Part shown: positions 26,020 through 33,960 of the stretch, piece after piece
Position numbering within the stretch: position 1 is the stretch's first letter
How the letters are laid out: each line of letters begins with the position of its first letter
Source of the DNA: Bradyrhizobium cosmicum
GTDB lineage: Bacteria > Pseudomonadota > Alphaproteobacteria > Rhizobiales > Xanthobacteraceae
Direction of reading: 5' to 3'
Assembly: GCF_007290395.2 (NCBI RefSeq)
Contig: NZ_CP041656.2
Span: 2,046,001 to 2,110,000, forward strand
DNA: 64,000 nucleotides
The notes under the pieces: model-generated
The model's database searches: none
What the model saw: the letters and a program-made list of their open reading frames with translations, nothing else
What the model was told of the DNA's origin: nothing
Made by a program: the position numbers and the translations under genes

Positions 26020-26465
26020 GGTCTGCTCCCGAGACGAATGGTCAACGCTCGCATGAGCGGACATGGCCTCCTTGATCCAAGTCAAGCCCCCGAACCAATC
26101 CAATGCCGCTGATCGATCGAGCGCAGAAGTCCCGCGATGTCCCCCTGTTAGGGGCATAGCGGACGTTCAACGGCGTCCCCCGATTCATGAAGTGCGACCC
26201 TGGGCGACGTGGCCTCCCTCTATCTCGGTCAAAGGAGACACGAGCATTGCATCCCGGGGGGGCGTTGTTGCCGTATAATCCCGGAAGCGTAAGCCATCAA
26301 AGTGGCACTATAGTAGTGTACTGTGCTCCGTTTGCTACATTCGGTTGCCAATTGTTCCTGACGTCGTGACGGCTATCGCCCGGCGCAGGATGCCCTGTCA
26401 TATTGTTTGCATCATACTCGGCGCTCATTCTGCGCCGTGGCTCGTGGTCTTTGCAGGGGATTGCC
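26020..26465. other. Divergent intergenic region
   Basis: Holds the FixK/FNR-type box at 26072-26085 near the DUF1254 start and about 380 nt before the plus-strand porin gene. A short hairpin (CCCC-N6-GGGG) lies around 26141-26154. No gene is supported here. Confidence 0.5.
26072..26085. promoter_or_regulatory. FixK/FNR-type box upstream of DUF1254 copy 2
   Basis: TTGATCCAAGTCAA fits TTGA-N6-TCAA; it is 53 nt before the DUF1254 start on the minus strand. Confidence 0.7.
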
Positions 26466-27515
26466 ATGAGAATGACCAAAGCGCTTGCCGCCATTGCATT
26501 TGCGGCCGTTGCATCAGTACCGACGATTGCCCAGGCAGATGAGAGTGGCATCAGCTTCTGGATTCCGGGCACATTCGGTAGCCTCGCGGCCACACCTCAG
26601 CAGCCCGGCTGGTCGGCCGCATCAATCTATTATCATACTTCAGTATCTGCCGGTGCGGACGTGGCGCGCGCCCGCGAGATTCAGATCGGCCGCATTCCCG
26701 TGAACTTGACAGCGACCTTGAACGCAAACGTCAATGCGAACGTGGATCTCGGCCTGCTGAATGCGACCTACGTTTTTGCAACGCCGGTTCTCGGTGGTCA
26801 GGCATCTGCCAGCCTGATCGGGATCTACGGCGCAAATGCGACCTCGCTTAACGGATTGGTGACGGGCTCACTTTCGACACCGGGCGGCTCGATTCCGTTC
26901 TCGCGCTTTGATTCCATCAGCGACTCCGTCACCGGCTTCGGTGATCTGATCCCTCAATTCGCAATGCGCTGGAACGCTGGCGTCAACAATTACATGGCCT
27001 ACGTCATGGGTGACATCCCTGTCGGTGCCTACCAGTCCACGCGCCTCGCCAATATCGGGATCGGGCATGGGACGATCGATGCGGGCGGCGGCTACACCTA
27101 TTTCAATCCACAGACCGGACATGAGCTCTCCGGTGTGCTCGGCTTTACCTACAATTTCACGAATCCTGACACGCAGTATCAGAGCGGCGTCGATATGCAC
27201 TTCGACTGGGGCGCTTCTCAATTCCTGAGCAAGCAGGTCCAGGTCGGTCTGGTGGGCTACGTCTACAAGCAGCTCGGCTGCGATAGCGGCTCCGGCGATC
27301 GCGTCGGCTGCTTCCGCTCGCAGGTCGCGGGCGTCGGCCCGCAGGTCGGGTTCATCTTCCCGGTCGGTGACATGCAGGGCTACCTCAACTTCAAGGCTTA
27401 CAAGGAATTCGCCGCGGAGAACCGGCCTGACGGGTGGAATGCATGGGTGACGTTTGTCATCTCGCCGGCGGCGCCAACGCCGACCGCGCCGCCGAAGCGG
27501 ATGATCACGAAGTAG
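26466..27515 (+). CDS. Outer-membrane porin-like protein, phenol MetA-degradation (SphA) type
   Basis: A 349-residue exported beta-barrel candidate. The signal peptide ends T-I-A-Q-A-D. The mature protein begins E-S-G-I-S-F-W-I-P-G-T-F-G-S-L-A-A, which is typical of the COG4313 family of outer-membrane proteins found in aromatic and hydrophobic-compound degradation clusters. Alternating amphipathic strands follow to the C-terminus. ATG 26466 is preferred to upstream starts because it gives the signal peptide. It probably passes a hydrophobic compound across the outer membrane. It is divergent from the sulfatase/DUF1254 series, so a shared pathway is possible. Confidence 0.8.
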   Translation: MRMTKALAAIAFAAVASVPTIAQADESGISFWIPGTFGSLAATPQQPGWSAASIYYHTSVSAGADVARAREIQIGRIPVNLTATLNANVNANVDLGLLNATYVFATPVLGGQASASLIGIYGANATSLNGLVTGSLSTPGGSIPFSRFDSISDSVTGFGDLIPQFAMRWNAGVNNYMAYVMGDIPVGAYQSTRLANIGIGHGTIDAGGGYTYFNPQTGHELSGVLGFTYNFTNPDTQYQSGVDMHFDWGASQFLSKQVQVGLVGYVYKQLGCDSGSGDRVGCFRSQVAGVGPQVGFIFPVGDMQGYLNFKAYKEFAAENRPDGWNAWVTFVISPAAPTPTAPPKRMITK

Positions 27516-27891
27516 GGGCTCCGGCAAGCCGCAGCAGGCGAAGTGACGTTCGCCGAAGAAGACGGCACGATATCTAGGACGCCAACAGCGATAATGAGTT
27601 CTGACGTGGTGATCTCGCGCAGAGCAGGATTGTCGGCCTCAATATGCGCGCTGTGTTGGCAATGTATGACCGTCTTAATACTGTAAGCACCGCTGACCTA
27701 CGGCGATCGCGGCTCGATCGTTTCCGCCAAGTGATTGAGTTGGTTCGACAGAACGACTTGTTGGCGGCGGCTTATGCGTCACGCGCGCCGCTTTCTCCGA
27801 AACGCGGAAATTGATTTGCATCAACGCGCGGCGCGAAGCCGCGTGGCTCGCTGACAGCATCCAATTGCGGGGTGCGAGACGCCGGAGTCAG
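27516..27891. other. Intergenic region with a FixK/FNR box
   Basis: No gene recognised. An imperfect inverted repeat CCGCCAA (27724-27730) / TTGGCGG (27761-27767) could act as a transcription end for the porin gene. A FixK/FNR-type box sits at 27811-27824. Confidence 0.5.
27811..27824. promoter_or_regulatory. FixK/FNR-type box upstream of the small-protein operon
   Basis: TTGATTTGCATCAA is a clean TTGAT-N4-ATCAA site, 68 nt before the ATG at 27892. Confidence 0.75.
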
Positions 27892-28131
27892 ATGATGATC
27901 GCGCGATTGCTTGTTCTAACCTGCATTCTTAACGCGGTCGTGGTGACTGCTGTCCCCGCCGCGAGCAGGCGCGTGACAACGACGCCCCCTGCGGCTCAGA
28001 CCAATGCCCGAGTGGGTGAGCTGCCTCCCGCCAGGAGCACGGTGCTTCGGCAGGATTTGTTTGACCGGAGAAACCCGAACAACGTCAGGACGGATTGGCC
28101 TGCTCCGCCTTTCCAACCTGCGCAGTTCTAG
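27892..28131 (+). CDS. Small exported protein
   Basis: A 79-residue product with an N-terminal hydrophobic stretch (L-L-V-L-T-C-I-L-N-A-V-V-V-T-A-V) and a short proline-rich mature part ending P-F-Q-P-A-Q-F. It contains L-R-Q-D-L-F-D-R-R. ATG 27892 or 27895 may be used. First of four small exported genes in a row, 14 nt before the next. No family recognised. Confidence 0.6.
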   Translation: MMIARLLVLTCILNAVVVTAVPAASRRVTTTPPAAQTNARVGELPPARSTVLRQDLFDRRNPNNVRTDWPAPPFQPAQF

Positions 28132-28145
28132 AAGGGATTTAGCAG

Positions 28146-28517
28146 ATGAAGGCCGCTCTGTTGTCGCTCGCGCTGCTCGGAAGCAATTCGTCCATACCGG
28201 TCGCTGATCGCATGCCCGAATTGAAAGTGGAGGCGCTGTGCCAGGCCACGACGGCCATCGATAAAGCGATGGGGCTGAGCGAAGCCCAAAGCCTCGCCGA
28301 CTGTATGCGCGATGAAACAACCGCACAGCAGCAGCTCCAGGCGATATGGCAGGGGACCGCTCCTTCCCTTCGTGACCGCTGCGAGGGCGAGGCCACCTCG
28401 GCCGGAGCTCAGAGCTATGTTGATCTTCTCACCTGTATCCAGATGGAGGAAATAGCGAACTCGCTACCGAACCCGTCCGGATTGAGAGGCGCCAGCAAGA
28501 GCAGAAGTAAGAAATAG
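28146..28517 (+). CDS. Small exported four-cysteine protein
   Basis: A 123-residue product with a short hydrophobic N-terminus and a helical mature part with four cysteines at spaced positions (E-A-L-C-Q-A, L-A-D-C-M-R-D-E, R-D-R-C-E-G, L-L-T-C-I-Q-M), consistent with two disulfides. L-S-E-A-Q-S-L-A-D-C is a typical segment of rhizobial small secreted proteins. The tail is basic. Not assigned to a named family. Confidence 0.65.
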   Translation: MKAALLSLALLGSNSSIPVADRMPELKVEALCQATTAIDKAMGLSEAQSLADCMRDETTAQQQLQAIWQGTAPSLRDRCEGEATSAGAQSYVDLLTCIQMEEIANSLPNPSGLRGASKSRSKK

Positions 28518-28545
28518 CCGACGCATACATTCAAGGAGGCTCATC

Positions 28546-28827
28546 ATGAAGTGCATCAGCGCAAGATCTTGGTTGATTGCTGCGGTCGTAGTTTGTGCAA
28601 CAGCAACCTCTGTGCAGTGGTCGCGCGAAGGCGGCTACTCCGTTTCGATCGACCGGGCCGAGGCTCGGGTAGGGCGTCCCGCAACTCCTGTGAGTGCTGC
28701 AGGCGTTGCGCGTCGGACGACGCGCCGCGCAGTCGTGGGCGGCGCTGCCGCCGCGGCGGGCGCAGCGGCAGTTGTGGCACCCGCCTGCGCCCGCGTCCTG
28801 GTGAATGGAGTATGGGTCTGTCGGTAG
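28546..28827 (+). CDS. Small exported Ala-rich protein
   Basis: A 93-residue product: signal segment (W-L-I-A-A-V-V-V-C-A-T-A), an R-R-T-T-R-R basic patch, a long A/G/V-rich hydrophobic stretch, and a conserved-looking end A-C-A-R-V-L-V-N-G-V-W-V-C-R with two cysteines. The start follows CAAGGAGG. Similar short proteins are frequent in Bradyrhizobium; function unknown. Confidence 0.65.
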   Translation: MKCISARSWLIAAVVVCATATSVQWSREGGYSVSIDRAEARVGRPATPVSAAGVARRTTRRAVVGGAAAAAGAAAVVAPACARVLVNGVWVCR

Positions 28828-28833
28828 CTTGGC

Positions 28834-28860
28834 GAGCCGGGTATCCCCGGCTCCGTCTTT
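28834..28860 (+). terminator. Rho-independent terminator
   Basis: GAGCCGGG (28834-28841) pairs with CCCGGCTC (28846-28853) around TATC, followed by CGTCTTTT. It lies inside the small-protein run, before the gene at 28876, so it may be a partial terminator. Confidence 0.8.
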
Positions 28861-28875
28861 TCAGGAGAAGATTAT

Positions 28876-29223
28876 ATGAAGCATTTATCGATCGTTATAT
28901 GCGTCGCCGCGACTTTTGCGACGACTGGTGCTTTGGCACAGCCGGCCAATCTCACAGGGGTCTACAAATGCGTTCAGATGTGTCGCGGAGACTTGCCGGC
29001 TTACGTCACGCAGAATGGGACTGAACTCAACCTGTTGACCGAAGCAGGCGTGCCGTCCCGTGCCTGGCCCGACTGGTACTCTCCGGCAAACCGGATCTGG
29101 ATCGATGCGTTCAATCAAAGCGCGGTCTATTCACCTGACGGGATGCTCATCCAGTTTGACAATGGGACCATCTGGCAGCGCGACGTGCCCCCGCTTTCGC
29201 CGCCTGTGCGGCGGCGCCGATAA
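28876..29223 (+). CDS. Small exported protein
   Basis: A 115-residue product with a signal peptide ending T-G-A-L-A-Q. The mature part begins P-A-N-L-T-G-V-Y-K-C-V-Q-M-C-R-G (a close Cys pair) and has W-I-D-A-F-N-Q-S near the centre and a basic R-R-R-R end. Reads as a small lipocalin-like or avidin-like exported protein (T-G-V-Y ... N-G-T-I-W), but the family is not certain. Start ATG 28876 follows AGGAGAAG. Confidence 0.65.
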   Translation: MKHLSIVICVAATFATTGALAQPANLTGVYKCVQMCRGDLPAYVTQNGTELNLLTEAGVPSRAWPDWYSPANRIWIDAFNQSAVYSPDGMLIQFDNGTIWQRDVPPLSPPVRRRR

Positions 29224-29384
29224 GTATGTACGAGATCGCATCGACGACGGGCCATGAAGTGGGGCGGGTGCGACGAGACGAATAAGAGCATCTGCGCCGA
29301 GCTGAGCAGGATCGACGTTTGAACTTCCGCTCGGAGTCATTTTCGGCGGAGTGGGCCAGTGCTGTCCGGGCAGGGCGCACGAAA

Positions 29385-29522
29385 CTACACATTTTTCCTC
29401 CCCAACATCATCCGATAGAAGCCCGGCGCCTGCGTCCGAACCTGGGGAGCGGCAGCGCTTGCCTGGCCCCCGAACGCCTGAGCTACGAGGGCCAAGGTCG
29501 TGCCGGTGTAGATCGAGTTCAT
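29385..29522 (-). pseudogene. MBL-fold metallohydrolase, N-terminal fragment
   Basis: A 45-codon frame starting M-N-S-I-Y-T-G-T-T-L-A-L-V, with A-A-A-P-Q-V-R-T-Q-A-P-G-F-Y-R-M-M-L-G. That block is the start of the mature part of exported MBL-fold (methyl-parathion-hydrolase-like) proteins, which normally continues with F-E-V/I-T-A-L-S-D-G-T. Here it breaks right after M-M-L-G into R-K-N-V and a stop, and no H-x-H-x-D-H motif follows downstream. The gene was therefore cut off after about 40 codons. It lies downstream of the alpha/beta hydrolase on the same strand. Confidence 0.6.
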
Positions 29523-29591
29523 CTTCGCTCCCTTGGGTTCAAGACCTCTGTTCGACTTCCGCCGCACGGTCGGAAAGTTGCCTTCCGACTC

Positions 29592-30464
29592 TCAACCCTT
29601 CCATCCCTTTAGAAAATCGAGAAGAAGCTCGTTGACCCGTCCCGGCTGTTCTTCCTGCGGAAGATGGCCGCAACGTTCGATCGGGGCGACCGAGAGGTTT
29701 TCTGCCATCTCGCTCCAGACCGCTTTCATGTCGAAGAGGCGGCCGACAGCGCCGAAGTCTTCACCCCAAAGGGAAAGCACGGGGCACCGGATCTTCTGCT
29801 CGGCGTCCTCGAGATCCTGCGCGATGTCTTCTGCGCCGGCGCGATAGTCGGCCATCGCGCCCCGTACGGCGCCAGGCGCGCTGTAGGATCTTACGTAGGT
29901 CTCGAACGCCTCGCCGGAGATCGTCATTGGGTCGTGGCACCAGTCGGAGAAGAAGTGACGAAGCCAGATGTCCTCGCGTCCCGCGATCAGTGCTTCCGGC
30001 AGGTCGGGGATCTGGTGGAACATGAAGAACCAGTATTCGCGGGCGACTTTCGCGTTCATCTCGCGCGCCACGATGCGTGTCGGAACGTTGTCCATGACGA
30101 CGAGACGATCGACCAGATCCGGGTGGTCCTTGACCAGGCGGGTCGCGACCCGCGCGCCGCGATCGTGTCCGATCAGTGCCACGCGCTCCACGCCGAGTGT
30201 CTTCAACAGCTCGACGATGTCGTTGGCCATCGTCCGCTTGTCGTAGCCGTTCGGCGGCTTGTCGGTCTCGCCGTATCCGCGCAGGTCCGGCGCGATCACC
30301 CGGTAGTGGGCGGCAAGCGCCGGTATCTGGAAACGCCAGGCGAAGCTGGTTTCCGGGAAGCCGTGCAGTAGCACGACCGGGGGGCCGGCCCCGGCCTCCA
30401 GATAGAACTGGCGGATGCCGTTTGCTCGGCAGGTTGCCCGACGAATGGTGGTCACCGATCTCAT
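29592..30464 (-). CDS. Alpha/beta hydrolase, haloacetate dehalogenase / epoxide hydrolase type
   Basis: A 290-residue soluble enzyme. The oxyanion-hole region is L-L-H-G-F-P-E-T (33-40), the nucleophile elbow is G-H-D-R-G-A-R-V with Asp101 as nucleophile, and A-P-D-L-R-G-Y-G-E-T-D-K-P precedes it. The late G-H-L-P-Q-E-E carries the catalytic His. An Asp nucleophile in G-H-D-R-G-A-R is typical of fluoroacetate/haloacetate dehalogenases and epoxide hydrolases, so C-halogen or epoxide hydrolysis is expected. D-Y-R-A-G-A near residue 210 matches the halide-binding Tyr region, but the His-Trp pair of true fluoroacetate dehalogenases is altered (E-Y-W-F-F). ATG 30464 is chosen; a TTG at 30503 would add 13 residues. 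Confidence 0.82.
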   Translation of the reverse strand: MRSVTTIRRATCRANGIRQFYLEAGAGPPVVLLHGFPETSFAWRFQIPALAAHYRVIAPDLRGYGETDKPPNGYDKRTMANDIVELLKTLGVERVALIGHDRGARVATRLVKDHPDLVDRLVVMDNVPTRIVAREMNAKVAREYWFFMFHQIPDLPEALIAGREDIWLRHFFSDWCHDPMTISGEAFETYVRSYSAPGAVRGAMADYRAGAEDIAQDLEDAEQKIRCPVLSLWGEDFGAVGRLFDMKAVWSEMAENLSVAPIERCGHLPQEEQPGRVNELLLDFLKGWKG

Positions 30465-30755
30465 GCCCTGGGTGCGAGGTTTTCGGGCGCGATCCTTCGT
30501 CAAGTCGGAGGTAACTGATTGCAGGTTTTCACGGCATTTTGCACGATTGCATCGCTGCAGCTGCGGGAACGCCCGGTCAGGTGCCGAATTTTACCCTGGC
30601 GGCGGTTCCAGGATCGGGAGAAAGTCCAAGACGCGCGGCGATGTTCGGGATTGTCTGTTCGAAACGAGTAGCAACCGAAGGGAGAACGAGGACCCGCGCG
30701 CGGAGATGGTGCTCCGAACGGACGGCCTCGGGACCAAGGATTAGGCAGCAATTGC

Positions 30756-31679
30756 GTGAACGCACGGGGACTTCATCACGTCACAGCGATCATCGGCGAT
30801 GTACACCGCGCCGCCGACTTCTACGCGGGTGTGCTGGGGCTCAAGCGGGTCAAGAAGACCGTCTGCTATGACGATCCCGGCAGTTACCACGTCTACTACG
30901 GCGACGACGTCGGCAATCCGGGTGCCGTAATCAGCACGCTCGCCTGGAATTGTGTGACGCCGGGGCTCAGCGGCGTCGGCGAGGTCGTCCAGACCGCCTT
31001 CCGCGTCGCTCCGGATTCGCTCGATGGATGGGTGGATCGGCTCAACTCCTCAGGGGTCCCCAATCGATTGGACGTGTCGCCGTTCGGCGAGCGCATGCTC
31101 TGCTTTTCCGATCCCGATGGCACGGCGCTGTCGTTGGTCGAGGCGTGGGAAAAGCAACCAGCGCGAACCGGCCAAGACTCGACGGCCGATCGTGCGCTAC
31201 GTGGTCTTCATAGTGTCACGCTGAGCGTCCGCGAGGAGGACGAGACCATCGACATCCTTCAGAAGGTTTTCGATTTCCAGCTGGTCTCTCAGCGAAACGG
31301 CGCCATGCGCTTCGTGGCTCACGACGGCCCGGGCGGGACCATCACCTTGCGCATGATCGGAAAGTCATCGCGGGGGCGCCTTGGCGGTGGCACCATCCGG
31401 CACGTCGCCTTTCGCGCGAGCAATCTCGATCATCGATCGGAGATGGTCGAAAAACTCCGGTCGGTGTACGGCATCGTGGTGAGCGAACCCATCGAGCGAA
31501 CCTACCTGAATGCAGTCGGCTTTCGCGCGCCTTGCGGCGTGCTTTTCGAGATCGCGACCGACGGCCCGGGTTTCGCGGTCGACGAGGCGCCGGAGAGGTT
31601 AGGCCAGCAACTTCAGCTTCCCTCTTTTCTCGAAGAGCGTCGCGCCGAATTGGCGGCGATCCTGCCTCCGCTCGCTTGA
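30756..31679 (+). CDS. VOC-family protein, PcpA/MhqO-like (possible ring-cleaving dioxygenase)
   Basis: A 307-residue protein with two vicinal-oxygen-chelate domains (residues ~5-130 and ~148-280). The candidate metal ligands fit the PcpA/MhqO layout: L-H-H-V-T-A-I at residues 6-12, G-G-T-I-R-H-V-A-F near residue 213, and L-F-E-I-A-T-D-G-P-G-F near residue 267. Members are Fe(II) (hydro)quinone dioxygenases or quinone-stress proteins. GTG 30756 is the start. The 3' end overlaps the opposing LysR gene by 67 bp. Confidence 0.82.
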   Translation: MNARGLHHVTAIIGDVHRAADFYAGVLGLKRVKKTVCYDDPGSYHVYYGDDVGNPGAVISTLAWNCVTPGLSGVGEVVQTAFRVAPDSLDGWVDRLNSSGVPNRLDVSPFGERMLCFSDPDGTALSLVEAWEKQPARTGQDSTADRALRGLHSVTLSVREEDETIDILQKVFDFQLVSQRNGAMRFVAHDGPGGTITLRMIGKSSRGRLGGGTIRHVAFRASNLDHRSEMVEKLRSVYGIVVSEPIERTYLNAVGFRAPCGVLFEIATDGPGFAVDEAPERLGQQLQLPSFLEERRAELAAILPPLA

Positions 31680-32602
31680 ACTGCCTGTCGACCGTTGCGA
31701 GCCCGACCGTCCATGAAATCGGTCAGTCGCGGGCACATGAAGTCAAGGAATGCTCTCACGCGAAAGGGCAGCCGCGGTCCGCCGTGATAGAGCGCGTGTA
31801 TTTGCTCTTCGTCGCCTGCCGTGCCCTCGAGCACTTCGACCAGGTGGCCAGCCGATATGTCGTCGCGAACGTGATAATCGGCGAGCCTTGCGAGGCCAAT
31901 GCCCGCGATTGCCATTCGCCGCAGGCTCTGTGCGTTGTTTGCAAGCAGCGAGCCGCTGATCGCGCGGTCGACAATTCGCCCGCTCTCCTTCAGGGGCCAG
32001 ACCGGGGCAGAGCGTCGGAAATTGAATCCCAAGCAATTGTGACGTGAAAGGTCCTGAACCCTCTTCGGCTCACCCAGGCGATTTATGTAGTCTGGAGATG
32101 CGACGATCCTTCGTTTGACGACCCCGATGCGCCGGGCGACCATTGCGGAGGCCTGCAAGGGACCGACGCGGAAGGCTACATCGGTCCGGTCGAGGTACAT
32201 ATCGACGATTTCGTCGGAGAGCGAGATGTCGACCACGATCTCCGGGTGAGCTTGCCAGAAGGCGGGGAGCAGGGGCTCAAGGCCGAGAATGCCAAAGGCA
32301 ATCGTGGTGTTGACCCGGATCGTTCCGCCCGCGGCCGCTGCGCCCTGAGAGATTCCGCGTTCGATGCCATCGAGCTCGGCCAGCAGCGCAACGCTCTTGT
32401 CGTGGTATGTCTGCCCTTCGGATGTCAGCGCCAGCCGCCGCGTCGAGCGCTCGAACAGCCTGACGCCGAGCCGTGCCTCGATCCTCCCGATGAGCTTGCT
32501 GACGGTGGACGGCGTCATCAACAGTCGACGGGCCGCCTCCGAATAGCTCTTGGCTTCGACCACCCGGAGGAAAACCTGCATTTCGCCGATGCGATTATCC
32601 AT
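31613..32602 (-). CDS. LysR-family transcriptional regulator
   Basis: A 329-residue LTTR. The N-terminal helix-turn-helix is E-M-Q-V-F-L-R-V-V-E-A-K-S-Y-S-E-A-A-R-R-L with T-P-S-T-V-S-K-L-I-G-R-I-E-A-R-L-G-V-R-L-F-E-R-S-T-R (residues 6-60); the rest is a LysR substrate-binding domain of the DmlR/AaeR-like type. It converges on the VOC gene with 67 bp of overlapping coding sequence. A 23-bp inverted repeat lies 10 nt upstream of its start. Confidence 0.92.
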   Translation of the reverse strand: MDNRIGEMQVFLRVVEAKSYSEAARRLLMTPSTVSKLIGRIEARLGVRLFERSTRRLALTSEGQTYHDKSVALLAELDGIERGISQGAAAAGGTIRVNTTIAFGILGLEPLLPAFWQAHPEIVVDISLSDEIVDMYLDRTDVAFRVGPLQASAMVARRIGVVKRRIVASPDYINRLGEPKRVQDLSRHNCLGFNFRRSAPVWPLKESGRIVDRAISGSLLANNAQSLRRMAIAGIGLARLADYHVRDDISAGHLVEVLEGTAGDEEQIHALYHGGPRLPFRVRAFLDFMCPRLTDFMDGRARNGRQAVQASGGRIAANSARRSSRKEGS

Positions 32603-32611
32603 CGCGCATCC

Positions 32612-32634
32612 ATCTATGAAATCGTTTCACAGAT
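32612..32634. promoter_or_regulatory. 23-bp inverted repeat upstream of the LysR gene
   Basis: Outer arms ATCT/AGAT and inner arms TGAAA/TTTCA are symmetric around a 3-nt centre (32622-32624). The site lies just upstream of the LysR start and is a likely autoregulatory LTTR operator. Confidence 0.55.
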
Positions 32635-32863
32635 AAGATGGAACTGGAGCGGATTATCAAGTCCGCCAAATGTCACCTATCCTGTGCCATCGTTTCCTTT
32701 TGCGATCGAATTTCCCGCCGACACATCGTCGTCGGGACGGTGACTTGAACAAGGACGACTATCGCTCTATGAGGAAAATCGATGCGGTGGACGTGAGCTG
32801 CACGTGGTCCTTCGGACTCACGATGGCCGCGTATCCGACGATGGATAGCTTTGAACACCCCCG

Positions 32864-33790
32864 ATGATGGAAGAGTCTGATAGCACGGCGGCCGGCTTCT
32901 ATGGGCGTCGCCTCAGCCAGCACCTGGGAATGGAGGGTGACTGCCTGCTGAGCGTCAAGCGCGAAGGGCAATTGGCCCTGGCGATGACCCGGCTGACCTG
33001 CTCCCAATTCATTCGGGAGCGAACCGCGCCGATTCCTTCCGAGCCGGCCTACAGCATTTTGCACCAGCTGGGCGACCTCGAACGGCATTCCTGCTGGCTC
33101 GCGGGACGGCCGAGATATTCGGGCGCTTTCGGTGCGGGGAGCGTCAGCGTTATCAACCTGATGGACAACCCCCAATGTGAGTTCAAGGGCCCGTTCGATG
33201 CCGTCCAGTACTACGTGCCCCAGACGGCCCTCGACGAGTTCGCCAGAGAGCACGGCGCCAAGCCGATCTCGACGCTCAAATGGAGCAGGGATCAGCGTGA
33301 TCCCTTCCTCTCGACCCTGTCCAGCGTTCTGCTCAGCGCCGTGGAGCAGGATCCGACGAGCAACCAGCTCTTCGTCGATCAGATCGGGTTGAGTGTCCTG
33401 GCCCATTTCGCCCAGACCTACGGCGGAATGCGGTCGCAGGAGAAAGCTGCGGGTGGTGGCCTTGCTCCCTGGCAGGAGCGTCGCGCGAAGGAAATCATGC
33501 GAGCGCGTCTCGCCAGCAATCTGACGATTGCCGACGTCGCCACGGAATGCAAGTTGACGCCGAGCCACTTCGCCAGATCGTTCCGGCGCAGCACGGGCGT
33601 TGCCCCGCACGAATTCCTGTCCCAGCTTCGCATCGATGAGGCGAAGCGCCTGATGTTGAGCACGAAGCTTCCGCTGGCGGACATTGCGCTCATTTGCGGC
33701 TTTGGCGACCAGAGCTACTTCACCAGGGTGTTTTCCCGCAATGTGGGGGCCAGCCCCGGAGCCTGGCGAAGGGCCCGCTCCGAGGGCTGA
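32864..33790 (+). CDS. AraC-family transcriptional regulator
   Basis: A 308-residue regulator. The C-terminal ~100 residues hold two helix-turn-helix units: L-T-I-A-D-V-A-T-E-C-K-L-T-P-S-H-F-A-R-S-F-R-R-S-T-G near residue 223 and L-P-L-A-D-I-A-L-I-C-G-F-G-D-Q-S-Y-F-T-R-V-F near residue 270. The N-terminal part is a cupin-like effector domain with no clear ligand. It precedes an alpha/beta hydrolase gene by 170 nt and probably controls it and perhaps the downstream cluster. A 32-codon frame (32769-32867) overlaps the start; it may be a leader or chance. Confidence 0.9.
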   Translation: MMEESDSTAAGFYGRRLSQHLGMEGDCLLSVKREGQLALAMTRLTCSQFIRERTAPIPSEPAYSILHQLGDLERHSCWLAGRPRYSGAFGAGSVSVINLMDNPQCEFKGPFDAVQYYVPQTALDEFAREHGAKPISTLKWSRDQRDPFLSTLSSVLLSAVEQDPTSNQLFVDQIGLSVLAHFAQTYGGMRSQEKAAGGGLAPWQERRAKEIMRARLASNLTIADVATECKLTPSHFARSFRRSTGVAPHEFLSQLRIDEAKRLMLSTKLPLADIALICGFGDQSYFTRVFSRNVGASPGAWRRARSEG

Positions 33791-33960
33791 GCAACCGGCG
33801 CCGCGGGCCTCGGCTTGTGGCGTTCTCCTCGTAAGGGGTTGCGGATGGCTGAAAGACGGCCCGCTCCAACAGCAAGAAAATCCTAGACGTCGTCCAAGGT
33901 CACAAGAACCGGCCTGGCGTTGGGCCTACGGTGCGAGCTCAATCAAAGGAGCTCGACATC

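Noticed and set aside
32769..32867. 32-codon frame before the AraC gene
   Set aside because: It overlaps the start but has no recognised family and no strong ribosome site; a leader role cannot be supported.
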